The notes under the pieces are model-generated. The model searched no databases. It worked only from the letters and a program-made list of their open reading frames with translations, and was not told the DNA's origin. A program made the position numbers and the translations under genes. Positions 8,788 to 17,748 of a stretch of DNA of 64,000 nt are shown in pieces. Where the stretch lies: contig NZ_CP066771.1 in NCBI RefSeq assembly GCF_016466415.2, positions 744,001 through 808,000 of the forward strand, written 5' to 3'. Every line of letters begins with the position of its first letter. The first letter of the stretch is position 1. Origin of the DNA: Ralstonia pickettii (GTDB lineage: Bacteria; Pseudomonadota; Gammaproteobacteria; Burkholderiales; Burkholderiaceae).

Positions 8788-10071
8788 ATGAAAGCGATCG
8801 CTTCCTTCTCGCTGCTGTTGCTGACTGGCCTGCTGGCGAATGCGTGGGCGAAGGACACGCCGGCCGACACCGCACAGATCAAACGCGGCGAATACCTCGC
8901 CATTGCGGCCGACTGTGCAGCCTGCCACACGGCACCGGGCGGCAAGCCGTTTGCCGGCGGCTTGCCGATGCAGATCCCGATGCTGGGCACAATCTACAGC
9001 AGCAACATCACGCCCGATGAAAGGACCGGCATCGGCAAATGGACCTACGAAGAATTCGAGCGCGCCGTGCGAAAAGGCGTGGACGATGACGGCAATAATC
9101 TGTATCCCGCCATGCCGTATCCATCGTACGCAAAGATCAACGATGCGGACATGCGCGATCTCTATGCGTACTTCCGCAACGGCGTCACGGCGGTGGAAAA
9201 CCGACGGCCGCGCAGCACCATCCGCTGGCCGCTGAACATGCGCTGGCCGCTCAAGCTGTGGAACCTCATCTTCCTCAAGAGCGAGCCGTACGTAGCGAAG
9301 GCCGACAAATCTCCGACGTGGAATCGCGGTGCGTACCTCACGCAAGGGCTGGCACACTGCGGCACGTGCCACACGCCGCGCGGTTTCGCCATGCAGGAAA
9401 AGGCACTGGATGAGCGCGCCAGCGGTTATCTGGCGGGCTCAACGCTCGCGGGCTGGACGGCATTCAACATCACCTCGGACCCAACGAGCGGCATCGGTGC
9501 CTGGAAGCGGGAACAGCTCGTGCAATACCTGCGCACCGGCAGCGTGCCCGGCGTGGCGCAAGCCGCGGGCCCAATGGGCGAAGCGGTGCAGCACAGCTTC
9601 TCGCGGATGACGATGCAGGACGTCGAGTCCATCGCCGAATATCTGCGGACCGTGCCTGCGGTGAGCAACAACCTTGAACGCGCACGGCAGGATTGGGGCA
9701 AGCCCGCCACCGATGTGACAGCGCTGCGCGGCAAGCCCATCGAGACCACCATCGACGCCGCGCGTCTGTACCTCGGCAATTGCGCCACGTGTCACCAGGC
9801 CGATGGACGCGGCACGCCTGATGGCTATTACCCGCCGCTGCTGCACAACTCGACGGTCGGGACGCGGGACACGACCAACCTGGTGCAGGTGATCCTGTTC
9901 GGCATTGAACGCAAGGCAGGCGACAAGCACATCGGCATGCCGGCGTTTGGGCGTGAGCTGTCCAACGAACAACTCGCCGCGCTGACGAATTACGTCACAC
10001 GCCAGTTTGGCGACCCGGCCACGCCGGGGGTGACTGCCGAAGCCATCGCAAAGCGGCGTTCATTGCAGTAG
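8788..10071 (+). CDS. FAD-dependent glucose dehydrogenase, beta subunit (triheme cytochrome c)
   Basis: A 427-residue exported cytochrome with a signal peptide (about residues 1-21, ending ANAWA) and three CxxCH heme sites at residues 43-47 (CAACH), 191-195 (CGTCH) and 332-336 (CATCH). This is the layout of membrane-bound alcohol, gluconate and FAD-glucose dehydrogenase cytochrome subunits, which feed electrons to ubiquinone or a terminal oxidase. It starts one base after the alpha gene's stop, completing the gamma-alpha-beta operon. It converges with the AsmA gene 24 bases downstream. Confidence 0.94.
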   Translation: MKAIASFSLLLLTGLLANAWAKDTPADTAQIKRGEYLAIAADCAACHTAPGGKPFAGGLPMQIPMLGTIYSSNITPDERTGIGKWTYEEFERAVRKGVDDDGNNLYPAMPYPSYAKINDADMRDLYAYFRNGVTAVENRRPRSTIRWPLNMRWPLKLWNLIFLKSEPYVAKADKSPTWNRGAYLTQGLAHCGTCHTPRGFAMQEKALDERASGYLAGSTLAGWTAFNITSDPTSGIGAWKREQLVQYLRTGSVPGVAQAAGPMGEAVQHSFSRMTMQDVESIAEYLRTVPAVSNNLERARQDWGKPATDVTALRGKPIETTIDAARLYLGNCATCHQADGRGTPDGYYPPLLHNSTVGTRDTTNLVQVILFGIERKAGDKHIGMPAFGRELSNEQLAALTNYVTRQFGDPATPGVTAEAIAKRRSLQ

Positions 10072-10082
10072 CGGCGATGGTG

Positions 10083-10106
10083 CCGGCGGCGGGGTTCAGC
10101 CGCCGG
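10083..10106. terminator. Hairpin between convergent cytochrome and AsmA genes
   Basis: CCGGCGGC (10083-10090) and GCCGCCGG (10099-10106) can form an eight-pair stem with an eight-base loop in the 24-base gap and first codons of the convergent gene. There is no T-run on either side, so termination here is only suggested by position. Confidence 0.35.
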
Positions 10107-12381
10107 TGGTCAGCGGTTCGCGCGACGGCGGGCCTGCGCGACGCTGCGGCGCTGCGGTCTTGCCCGAGTCGGGCTGCGTCGACTTCAAATCGCCTTCCGG
10201 CGTGCGGCCCGGCTTCTTGCTGTGATATGTCTGGCCGGGCGGCGGTGCGATCGGGCGTTGGCGCACATCCGCGAGCAGCTTGCCGCAGGCGCTTTCGGGC
10301 GCCGGCTTGAGCTCAAGCACAGGCAGTACCGCCGCCACCGGCGCCGTCAGTGCCAGCGCCACTGCGCCGCCTGCCCGCAGCGCCACGACGGCCGGGTTGA
10401 CCGACACATCCGGATGCTTGTAAGTGCCCTTCACATACAGCGGCGTGCGCAGCGAAAACACGCGCAGCCCCTTCGAATCCGGATGGATGGTGAAGTCCAG
10501 CGCTTCCTGCTTGAAACTCGTCGCGCCGGTCACGTCGATGACGGCATCCTGTGTATCCACCACGAACGTGCGTGCCTGCGCCAGCCCATTGCTCACGGCA
10601 AAGTCGCCGGCCGCGCAGTTGATGGTGACCTGCTTGTCGCCAAAGAGCTTGGTCAGGATCACGTTGCCGACGTTCAGCCCCATGGCTTCCAGGATGAACT
10701 TGCTGATGGTGCCTTGCTCCACCAGGATCTTCACCTCGCCGTTGGAAGAGCCGAGCAGTGCCGACACCGAGTTGCCCGTGGCCGAGAGCCGCGCATCGCC
10801 GTTGATCTCGCCCACGCTTGCACGCACGGACTCGATCTTCGGGAACAGTTGCTTGATCTTGAAGTGCCGTGCTGCCAGCGCGGCGCGCGCCTGCATGGGC
10901 GTGGCATGCCCGTCGAGCTGGATGTTGGAGCTGAGCGTACCGCCCGCAACGCCGAAGTTAAGCGGGTCCAGCGTGAGCACCGCATCCTGCAATTTGACGT
11001 GCGTAACAAGGTGGTTGATCGGCAGATCTGCGGTGTGGACGATGCGCTCGCCGGTAAACTTCACGTCGGCATCGATGGCGTTCCAGCGATCGGTGCGGAA
11101 GGGCTCCACCGGCAGCACCTTGTCGGCAGGCTGGCGCACGGTCTTGCTGTCGCCGGGGTCGGTGCTCGGGTCAGCGCGCTTGGCCTTGCTGGCGTTGGAG
11201 TCGGCGCCGATGATGGGCGCGAGGTCGGCAAACAGCAATTGATGCGAAACCAACTCGCCCGTCAATTGCGGACGGGGCTCGCGCATCGTATAGGCGAGGG
11301 TGCCGCCTAAATCGGAGCCGCCCACGCGGCCTGTGAATTTCTCGTAGCGCCACGTCGAACCCCGTTTTCGCAACTCGCCGATCAGCCTGCCGCGCGTGTC
11401 GAAGGGGGGCGTATCCGGCAGCACCACGCCAGTCAGCGGATACAGCTGCGCCATGCTCGCGCCCGACAAGTGCAGGCGTAAGTCGATCGCTGTCAGGCTG
11501 GCGGGGTTGGTGAGCGTGCCGGCCAGGTCAATGCGTGTCTTGCCGACCGTCACGTCGGCCTGCAGCGGGTAGGGCCGTTGCGCGTCCTGCAGGCGGAGCA
11601 CGCCGCCCGCCTTCCCGCTACCCGTGATGGCGGCGTTGTTATAGGTGCCCTTGACCGTCCACGCAATTCCATAAGGCTGCTGCGGATCCGGCGCCGCCGG
11701 CGTCTGTGCCGCGGTAGCGGAGGCTGCGGCGCCGGACGCAGCCGGCTCCTTGGCGGGCTGATCCGCGCTTTTGATGGCCGTGCCGTTAGCAGCGGTGTAC
11801 AGCGTCTGGTTGTCTATGGTGTCGACGGTTGCCGTCAGGTGAATGCGCTTGATGTCGTCGTCCAGCGCCAGCGAGCCCCTGCTGAACGCAATTTCGCGCA
11901 GGTCCAGTTTCCAGTCTGAGGGCTTCTTGTTGTTGCCTTCGCCGCGCGTCAGATCGAACGTCCAGTTGTTGCGGTTCTGCTTGTCGCGCTCAAGCGCAAT
12001 CGCGGGGGTGTCGAGTGTGACGCTCGGGATGACAATGCGATGCGCGAGCAGCGGCAGCGCCTCCAGCACAAACGTGAGTTGCCGGATGGTGGCCACGTTC
12101 GGCTGCTTGGCCCAATCCGGGTTTCCGACGGTGATGTCGTTGGCAATGAACCGAGGCCAGGGCACGTAAGCACGCCAGCCGGATTCGCCTTCGGGCTTCT
12201 TCCACGTGAGCACCAGATCGCCGTTGATGGCGAAGGGGCGTCCGATGGCTTGCGAGACGCGATCATTGAGATAAGGCCTGGCGCGGTTCCAGTCGAACGT
12301 CAGCACAAAGATGACCGCCGCTGCCACGATGACGACGGGTGTGATGACCAGTCCGAGGGCGAGTTTGCCGGATGTACGCAT
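10096..12381 (-). CDS. AsmA family outer-membrane-biogenesis protein
   Basis: A 761-residue protein with one N-terminal membrane anchor (about residues 6-27, LGLVITPVVIVAAAVIFVL) followed by a long periplasmic AsmA region (FDWNRARPYLNDRVSQAIGRPFAI is the usual entry) and the conserved C-terminal block around LNVGNVILTKLFGD and INCAAGDFAV. AsmA-like proteins form elongated lipid-transfer channels between the two membranes. The frame stays open for another 834 bases upstream, but that stretch is antisense to tcdA; the ATG at 12381 puts the membrane anchor at the front. Confidence 0.9.
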   Translation of the reverse strand: MRTSGKLALGLVITPVVIVAAAVIFVLTFDWNRARPYLNDRVSQAIGRPFAINGDLVLTWKKPEGESGWRAYVPWPRFIANDITVGNPDWAKQPNVATIRQLTFVLEALPLLAHRIVIPSVTLDTPAIALERDKQNRNNWTFDLTRGEGNNKKPSDWKLDLREIAFSRGSLALDDDIKRIHLTATVDTIDNQTLYTAANGTAIKSADQPAKEPAASGAAASATAAQTPAAPDPQQPYGIAWTVKGTYNNAAITGSGKAGGVLRLQDAQRPYPLQADVTVGKTRIDLAGTLTNPASLTAIDLRLHLSGASMAQLYPLTGVVLPDTPPFDTRGRLIGELRKRGSTWRYEKFTGRVGGSDLGGTLAYTMREPRPQLTGELVSHQLLFADLAPIIGADSNASKAKRADPSTDPGDSKTVRQPADKVLPVEPFRTDRWNAIDADVKFTGERIVHTADLPINHLVTHVKLQDAVLTLDPLNFGVAGGTLSSNIQLDGHATPMQARAALAARHFKIKQLFPKIESVRASVGEINGDARLSATGNSVSALLGSSNGEVKILVEQGTISKFILEAMGLNVGNVILTKLFGDKQVTINCAAGDFAVSNGLAQARTFVVDTQDAVIDVTGATSFKQEALDFTIHPDSKGLRVFSLRTPLYVKGTYKHPDVSVNPAVVALRAGGAVALALTAPVAAVLPVLELKPAPESACGKLLADVRQRPIAPPPGQTYHSKKPGRTPEGDLKSTQPDSGKTAAPQRRAGPPSREPLTTGG

Positions 12382-12462
12382 CGTGTTTTTGTCGGTATTG
12401 GCACAAAAATGCGACCGCGCGCGTTGATATATAGTTCGGCGCAACCACGATTCAATTGTGTC

Positions 12463-13365
12463 ATGAGCCAAGTAGCAATCAGCGCGCCAGCGCACCCGCC
12501 CATCCTCGATGACGAATACGCACGCCGCTTTGGTGGGGTTGCCCGGTTGTACGGCCCCCAAGCGCTTGAGCGTTTCGCGGCGGCGCACGTTTGCGTGATC
12601 GGTATCGGCGGCGTGGGCTCGTGGGTGGCCGAGGCAGTGGCGCGCTGCGGTGTCGGCAAATTCACGCTGATCGACCTCGATCACATCGCGGTGTCCAACA
12701 CCAACCGCCAGATCCACGCGCTGGGCGACGCGTATGGCATGGCCAAGGTTGACGCCATGGCAGAGCGCATTCTGCAGATCAATCCGCGCGCCGAGATCAG
12801 CCGCATTGATGATTTCGTGACGGTCGAGAACGCCGAAGCATTGCTCGGCCATCCGTTCGATTACGTGATCGACGCGATCGATGCGGTGAAAGTGAAGACG
12901 GCCATCATTGCGTTCTGCAAACGCACCGGCAAACGCGTCGTGACGTGCGGCGCCGCGGGTGGGCAATTGGACCCCACGCGCATTCGCGTGACCGATCTCT
13001 CGCGCACGATTCAAGACCCGCTGCTGGCCAAGGTGCGCGGCAACCTGCGTCGCCAGCACGGCTTTTCGAAAAACCCGAAGTCGCGTTTTGGTATCGACGC
13101 GGTGTTCTCCGACGAGCCGCTGCGCTACCCCGAACCCGAGCAGCAGGCGTGCGCTGTGGAGTTGCCGGTCGAGTCCAGCCACGCCGGCATCGACGACCTT
13201 GCAGCGGCGGGCCACATTGCCGTGGTCAACGCGCCGCCCGCGCCACAGCCTGCGCAGGGGCCGCAGGGCCTGGCATGCGCGGGGTTTGGTTCGTCCGTAT
13301 GTGTGACGGCGGTGTTCGGGATGGTGGCCGCGTCAACGGCGCTGCGGGCGATCGCCGGCGTCTGA
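12463..13365 (+). CDS. tcdA: tRNA threonylcarbamoyladenosine dehydratase
   Basis: A 300-residue E1-like ATPase that makes the cyclic form of t6A at position 37 of ANN-decoding tRNAs. The ATP-binding motif GIGGVGSWVAEAVARCGVG is at about residues 46-64, followed by LIDLDHIAVSNTNRQIHAL and the late block CGAAGGQLDPTRIRV. It is divergent from the AsmA gene with an 81-base gap that must hold both promoters. Its last 33 bases overlap the 3' end of the convergent thioredoxin-like gene. Confidence 0.95.
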   Translation: MSQVAISAPAHPPILDDEYARRFGGVARLYGPQALERFAAAHVCVIGIGGVGSWVAEAVARCGVGKFTLIDLDHIAVSNTNRQIHALGDAYGMAKVDAMAERILQINPRAEISRIDDFVTVENAEALLGHPFDYVIDAIDAVKVKTAIIAFCKRTGKRVVTCGAAGGQLDPTRIRVTDLSRTIQDPLLAKVRGNLRRQHGFSKNPKSRFGIDAVFSDEPLRYPEPEQQACAVELPVESSHAGIDDLAAAGHIAVVNAPPAPQPAQGPQGLACAGFGSSVCVTAVFGMVAASTALRAIAGV

Positions 13366-13701
13366 TGGCGTATTGCTTGATCGAGGAATGACCTGATCGA
13401 GCTTCTCGCGGATGGTGTCGGCATATACGCCCGACCATCCATCGCGGGGCTGGCTGTTGGCAAAGACCACAAAACCGGGCATGACCGACACGCCGTATCG
13501 ATCGGCGGTGTGCTGGTTTTCGTCGAAGTCCATCGTGACGAAGGTGGCACGTCCGGCGTAGCTCGATTCCATCTGCTCGAGGCTGGCCACGGCGGACTGG
13601 CTCGGGTGGCTCCACTCCGCGGCAAAGCACACCACCACCGGGTTGCGTTGCGAGGCGTCGATCACATCGGATTGAAACGAGGCATCGTTGACGGTCTTCA
13701 T
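13333..13701 (-). CDS. Thioredoxin-fold protein lacking the active-site cysteines
   Basis: A 122-residue thioredoxin-like protein. It aligns well with thioredoxin from residue 1, but where thioredoxin has WCGPC this protein reads WSHPS (residues 30-34), so both catalytic cysteines are serines. The cis-proline region (GVSVMPGFVVF) is kept. It therefore cannot do dithiol-disulfide exchange in the normal way and may act as a binding or chaperone-like domain. I start it at the ATG at 13701 (MKTVNDASF), where homology begins. Its 3' end overlaps tcdA tail to tail by 33 bases. Confidence 0.85.
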   Translation of the reverse strand: MKTVNDASFQSDVIDASQRNPVVVCFAAEWSHPSQSAVASLEQMESSYAGRATFVTMDFDENQHTADRYGVSVMPGFVVFANSQPRDGWSGVYADTIREKLDQVIPRSSNTPSDAGDRPQRR

Positions 13702-13798
13702 GGGCGCTCCCAGAGTGGAGTGGACGCCCGCGCAACGAAGGCCTGCGGGCAGGGCCACTCTGACTCTAGGCAGCGGACCGCCGGTCGACAACCTGTGT

Positions 13799-14215
13799 TC
13801 AGCCAACGTGCTCCATGGTGCGCATCGCGTTGCCCATTTGCGCCAGATACGTCGTCATCATGCGGTCCATCACGTCGACATGCTGCGCAAACCAGGCGGG
13901 CAATTCCGCCACCAGCCGACGGCCCAGTTCCATCTCGCCAGCGGCGGCGCGCTTGCGCACTTCGCGGCAAAGCGCCAGCACATTGTCGTGTTCGCCGCGG
14001 TGGCAGTGGCGCGGGGGGAAGTCGGCCGCGTCCATCCAGGCGTTTTCTTCAGCGAAGTGGTGCTCGGTGTGGTCGATGAAGGCATCGAGCGCGCCAATGA
14101 ACTCGGCATCCGATGCATCTGCAACGGCATTGAGCAAGGCACAGAACTCGACGTGGTTGGCGTCAGTGGCAGCATCTCCGAGTTGGAGTGCCTCCGACCA
14201 TTCGATCACGGGCAT
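13799..14215 (-). CDS. Bacteriohemerythrin
   Basis: A 138-residue single-domain hemerythrin. All expected di-iron ligands can be seen: His21, His53 and Glu57 (HHFAEE), His72 and His76 (HRGEH), His112 and Asp117 (HVDVMD). Such proteins bind oxygen reversibly in the cytosol and have been proposed to store or deliver oxygen, or to protect or sense. It lies in a leftward group with thioredoxin-like and DsbA-like genes, with gaps of roughly 80-100 bases, so co-transcription is possible but not certain. Confidence 0.92.
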   Translation of the reverse strand: MPVIEWSEALQLGDAATDANHVEFCALLNAVADASDAEFIGALDAFIDHTEHHFAEENAWMDAADFPPRHCHRGEHDNVLALCREVRKRAAAGEMELGRRLVAELPAWFAQHVDVMDRMMTTYLAQMGNAMRTMEHVG

Positions 14216-14296
14216 GGCAGGCTGAAGAATTGGATGGGCGAGGCGATCAGCTTAAGCGACGCACACCACGCCGCAGTTTGACGACGGGCAAACGTA

Positions 14297-14962
14297 TTAG
14301 CCGGCGTCCGGCGCGGGATGTTGCTGCAGCACTTCCACCGCCCGCGCATAGAGCGCCACGGACGGGGCATAGCCACGCCCGATCTGGTACAGCGTGCCGC
14401 CCTGTTCGGCCAGCAAGCTGGGGAAGCCGGTGATACCCCAGCGGCGCGACAGGCGGAAGTCTTCGCGCGTTTCATCGCGCAGCGCATCCGTGTCGAACAC
14501 AGCATCGAAGTGTTCCGCCTCGACGCCATTGGCGAGCGCAACGTCGCGCAGCACACCGGCCTGTGTGGTGTCGCGGCCTTCGCCGTAGAAGGCGTGCTGG
14601 ATGGCATGGAAGAAGGTGAGCACGCGTTCGTCGTCCTCTGCCCAGTGTTCGCGCGCCATGACGACGGCGCGGCAGGCGGGTTCGGTGTCGTAGACGAAGC
14701 CGTCACGGCGCATCGCCACCGCGGGCGACTGGTCGAACGGCATGCCGCTGCGTTCGGCCACGGCATGCCAGTGGTGGAGGATTTCGTCGCGCTTGTCTGC
14801 GGCCATTGGTTCGCGCTGCCCGGGGCGCAGGCCGCCGGTGATGACCGTAACAGGCGCCGGTGCGCCCAGCGTGTCCGCCAGCCGCTTGCGCAGGTCAGCC
14901 AACTGTGGACCGAAGCCGTAGCACCAGGAACACATCGGATCGGCCACGTAGATCAATCGCAT
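14297..14962 (-). CDS. DsbA-family (FrnE-like) thiol oxidoreductase
   Basis: A 221-residue protein without a signal peptide, with CxxC at residues 11-14 in DPMCSWCYGF. This DPMCSWC form and the later GITGFPSLL cis-proline segment are typical of the cytosolic FrnE/2-hydroxychromene isomerase-like branch of DsbA proteins. It probably acts in thiol-disulfide exchange or oxidative stress in the cytosol. It lies only 10 bases after the stop of the upstream thioredoxin-TPR gene, so the two are probably one operon. Confidence 0.88.
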   Translation of the reverse strand: MRLIYVADPMCSWCYGFGPQLADLRKRLADTLGAPAPVTVITGGLRPGQREPMAADKRDEILHHWHAVAERSGMPFDQSPAVAMRRDGFVYDTEPACRAVVMAREHWAEDDERVLTFFHAIQHAFYGEGRDTTQAGVLRDVALANGVEAEHFDAVFDTDALRDETREDFRLSRRWGITGFPSLLAEQGGTLYQIGRGYAPSVALYARAVEVLQQHPAPDAG

Positions 14963-14972
14963 GATGGCTGCC

Positions 14973-15818
14973 TCAATTCAATTTGGACGCAAGCTGCCGG
15001 CGCCAGTGTGATACCGCCTGGGGCGCGTCGCGCATCATGTCGAACACCGAAACCATGGTCTTGCGCGCAATGTCGTCGCGGAAGGCGCGATCCCGCTCGA
15101 CGATGGCGAGCAATTGCTCCAGGGCGGCTTCGTAATCCTGGCCGGCGATGTACTGCTGTGCCAGGTCGAGCCGTGCCTGCAGATTGTCCGGTTGCGCTTG
15201 CACGACCGTGCGCAAGGCGCCGGCATCGGGCAGCGTATCGGCCCGTTCGGTGGCCCTCAGGCGCGTTTCCAGCGGGGCATAGCGCGCATCCTGCGGCGCC
15301 TTGGGTGAAAGCAAGGCGAATTCGCCCTGCGCGGCATGCGCGTCGCCGGTGTCGAGGAGCAGGTTCACCAGCGCAAAGCGCGCGGCATCGAAGCCGGGGT
15401 CGAAGGCCAGCGCGTTCTGGAACGCTTCGCGCGCGAGGGCGGTTTCGCCGGCTTGGCTCGCGGCGAGCCCTTCGCGATAGGCGACTTCGGCGGGTTGCGG
15501 AATCACGCGGTCAAGGAAGGCACGCAATTGCGCTTCGGGCAACACGCCGACGAACTGGTCGACCGGCTTGCCATCGACGAACGCCACCACGTACGGGATG
15601 CTGCGCACATGGAACTGGGCAGAAAGTTCCGGGTTTTCGTCTGAGTTGATCTTCGCGAGCTTCCATTTGCCGGCATATTCGGCCTCCAGCTTTTCCAGCA
15701 TCGGGCCCAATGTGCGGCACGGGCCGCACCACGGCGCCCAGAAATCGACCAGCACCGGGATCTGGCGTGAGGTTTCGACCACTTCCTGCGCGAAATTCTG
15801 CGAGGTGATGTCGCTCAT
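14973..15818 (-). CDS. Thioredoxin-TPR protein, CnoX/YbbN-like co-chaperone
   Basis: A 281-residue protein with an N-terminal thioredoxin domain (residues 1-110, active site WCGPC with Cys31 and Cys34) and a C-terminal helical tetratricopeptide part (about 115-281). This is the layout of CnoX (YbbN), a holdase that binds unfolding proteins under bleach or oxidative stress and hands them to GroEL or DnaK. E. coli CnoX has lost the active CxxC, while this one keeps it, as reported for Caulobacter. I chose the ATG at 15818 (MSDITSQNF) over the in-frame start at 15854, because it follows an AGGAGA site. Confidence 0.9.
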   Translation of the reverse strand: MSDITSQNFAQEVVETSRQIPVLVDFWAPWCGPCRTLGPMLEKLEAEYAGKWKLAKINSDENPELSAQFHVRSIPYVVAFVDGKPVDQFVGVLPEAQLRAFLDRVIPQPAEVAYREGLAASQAGETALAREAFQNALAFDPGFDAARFALVNLLLDTGDAHAAQGEFALLSPKAPQDARYAPLETRLRATERADTLPDAGALRTVVQAQPDNLQARLDLAQQYIAGQDYEAALEQLLAIVERDRAFRDDIARKTMVSVFDMMRDAPQAVSHWRRQLASKLN

Positions 15819-15959
15819 CGTCGGGCTTCTCCTGAGGGGCAATGGCGCCGGCATATCCGCCGGCGAGAGGTATCGTGCATTTTACTTGGGGTGGGCCGGG
15901 CCGTTTCGAGGCCGCCTGCCGTCCGTCTGCCCGCCGCATAACGTATGTCAGAGCAACGG

Positions 15960-15989
15960 TTGAAAATAGAACGATCGTTCGGATACCAT
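15960..15989 (+). promoter_or_regulatory. Putative promoter and palindromic operator of the acyl-CoA ligase gene
   Basis: A perfect 12-base palindrome, GAACGATCGTTC, lies at 15969-15980. It sits between a possible -35 (TTGAAA, 15960-15965) and a possible -10 (GATACC or TACCAT, 15982-15989), 47 bases before the start codon at 16027. TetR-type repressors of fatty acid degradation in proteobacteria bind short palindromes of this style. The identity of the regulator is inferred, and none is encoded nearby. Confidence 0.45.
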
Positions 15990-16026
15990 CGGGTAAAAAC
16001 AACACACAGATTTACGGAGACATGGC

Positions 16027-17733
16027 ATGACACGACCGCACTTCCAGTTCTGGCCCCGACGTTTGCCGCACAACATCAGCTCGCCGCAAACGAGCCTTTG
16101 GTACAACCTGGAAGTGTCGGCGCGACGCTATCCGGACAAGGATGCCGTCATCTTCTACGGTCGGCACACCACATTCCACGAACTGCACGATGACGCGGTG
16201 GCCGTAGCCGGCTGGCTGCAGCAGGTGGCGGGCGTGCAGAAGGGCGATCGCGTATTGCTGTACATGCAGAACTGTCCGCAGTTCATGGCCGCTTACTACG
16301 GCATCTTGAGGGCCGATGCGGTGGTCGTGCCGGTCAATCCGATGAACCGGCCTGAAGAGTTCAAGCATTACGTGACCGATTCGGGCGCTGCCACGGTCAT
16401 CTGCAGCGCCGACCTGGCCGTCAATGTGACGACGGCCAACGCCGAGCTGCCGGAAGCGCAGCGCACCAGGCACCTGCTGGTCACGTCGTACGCCGATGCG
16501 CTGCCTGCCACGTACGAATATCCCGAAGATGCGCCCCCCGCCTGGATCACCGCTCAGCATCCGGCGCAGCCCGGCGCCGTTGCATGGAACGACGTGCTCG
16601 CGCAGCGCCTTGTGCCCGGCCCGCACACCGCTGGACCCGACGACCTTGCCGTGATGCCGTACACGTCGGGCACGACGGGTTTCCCGAAGGGCTGCATGCA
16701 CCCGCACCGCACGGTGATGCACAACATCGTCGGCGGTTCGATGTGGTCGAACGGGACGAAGGAAGGCGTGAGCCTGTCGATCATCCCGTTGTTCCATGTG
16801 ACCGGCATGCAGTACGGCATGAACGCGCCGATCTACATGGGTTCGACGGTCGTGATGCTGCCGCGCTGGGATCGCGAGGTGGCGGGGCGGCTGATCTCGC
16901 GCTACAAGATCACGCATTGGACGAACATCCCCACCATGGTCATCGACTTCCTGGCGAGTCCGCAGCTCGCGGAGTTCGACCTGTCGAGCCTCGCCTACAT
17001 CGGCGGCGGCGGCGCGGCGATGCCGCAGGCCGTGGCCGAGCGCCTGCTGAAGGATTTCAACCTGGCGTACCAGGAAGGCTACGGCCTCTCGGAAACCATC
17101 GCGCCGACGCACAGCAATCCGGCCGATCGCGCCAAGCAGCAGTGCCTGGGCATTCCCGTGTTCAACACCGATGCGCGCATCGTCGATCCGCAGACGCTCA
17201 AGGAGTTGCCCCCGGGCGAGGTGGGCGAAATCATTGTCAGCGGCCCGCAGGTGTTCCTCGGCTACTGGGGCAAGCCTCAGGCCACCGCCGAGGTCTTCAT
17301 CGAATTCGAAGGCAAGAAGTTTTTCCGCACGGGCGACCTTGGCAGGATGGACGAAGACGGCTACTTCTTCCTCACCGACCGGCTGAAACGCATGATCAAC
17401 GCGTCGGGCTTCAAGGTCTGGCCGGCCGAAGTGGAAAGCCTGCTGTACAAGCATCCCGACGTGCAGGAGGCTTGCATTATCGGCACGCGCGATGCGTATC
17501 GCGGCGAGTCGGTCAAGGCAGTGGTGGTGCTCAAGGCCCACGCCAAGGGCAAGACCACCGAAGACGACATCATCAACTGGGCGCGCGACAACATGGCGGC
17601 CTACAAGTACCCGCGCGTGGTCGAGTTTGTGGATGCGCTGCCCAAGTCCGGCACGGGCAAGGTGATGTGGCGCACGCTGCAGGAGCAGGAAAACGCAAGG
17701 AATGAGGCGGCCGAGAAACCGGCCGCCGCGTAA
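16027..17733 (+). CDS. Long-chain fatty acid--CoA ligase
   Basis: A 568-residue ANL-family adenylating enzyme that activates a fatty acid to its acyl-CoA at the cytosolic side of the membrane. The P-loop AMP motif YTSGTTGFPKG, the FHVTGMQ block, YGLSET, the GDLGRMDEDGY hinge region and the C-terminal catalytic lysine region SGTGKVMWR are all present. It is a lone gene with its own promoter and terminator. Chain-length preference cannot be told from the sequence; medium-chain or aromatic acids are possible alternatives. Confidence 0.9.
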   Translation: MTRPHFQFWPRRLPHNISSPQTSLWYNLEVSARRYPDKDAVIFYGRHTTFHELHDDAVAVAGWLQQVAGVQKGDRVLLYMQNCPQFMAAYYGILRADAVVVPVNPMNRPEEFKHYVTDSGAATVICSADLAVNVTTANAELPEAQRTRHLLVTSYADALPATYEYPEDAPPAWITAQHPAQPGAVAWNDVLAQRLVPGPHTAGPDDLAVMPYTSGTTGFPKGCMHPHRTVMHNIVGGSMWSNGTKEGVSLSIIPLFHVTGMQYGMNAPIYMGSTVVMLPRWDREVAGRLISRYKITHWTNIPTMVIDFLASPQLAEFDLSSLAYIGGGGAAMPQAVAERLLKDFNLAYQEGYGLSETIAPTHSNPADRAKQQCLGIPVFNTDARIVDPQTLKELPPGEVGEIIVSGPQVFLGYWGKPQATAEVFIEFEGKKFFRTGDLGRMDEDGYFFLTDRLKRMINASGFKVWPAEVESLLYKHPDVQEACIIGTRDAYRGESVKAVVVLKAHAKGKTTEDDIINWARDNMAAYKYPRVVEFVDALPKSGTGKVMWRTLQEQENARNEAAEKPAAA

Positions 17734-17748
17734 GGAGCGCGTCAAGAG

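Noticed and set aside
12382-13215. Upstream extension of the AsmA frame, antisense to tcdA
   Set aside because: The AsmA membrane anchor begins at 12381. The added 278 codons are the shadow of tcdA.
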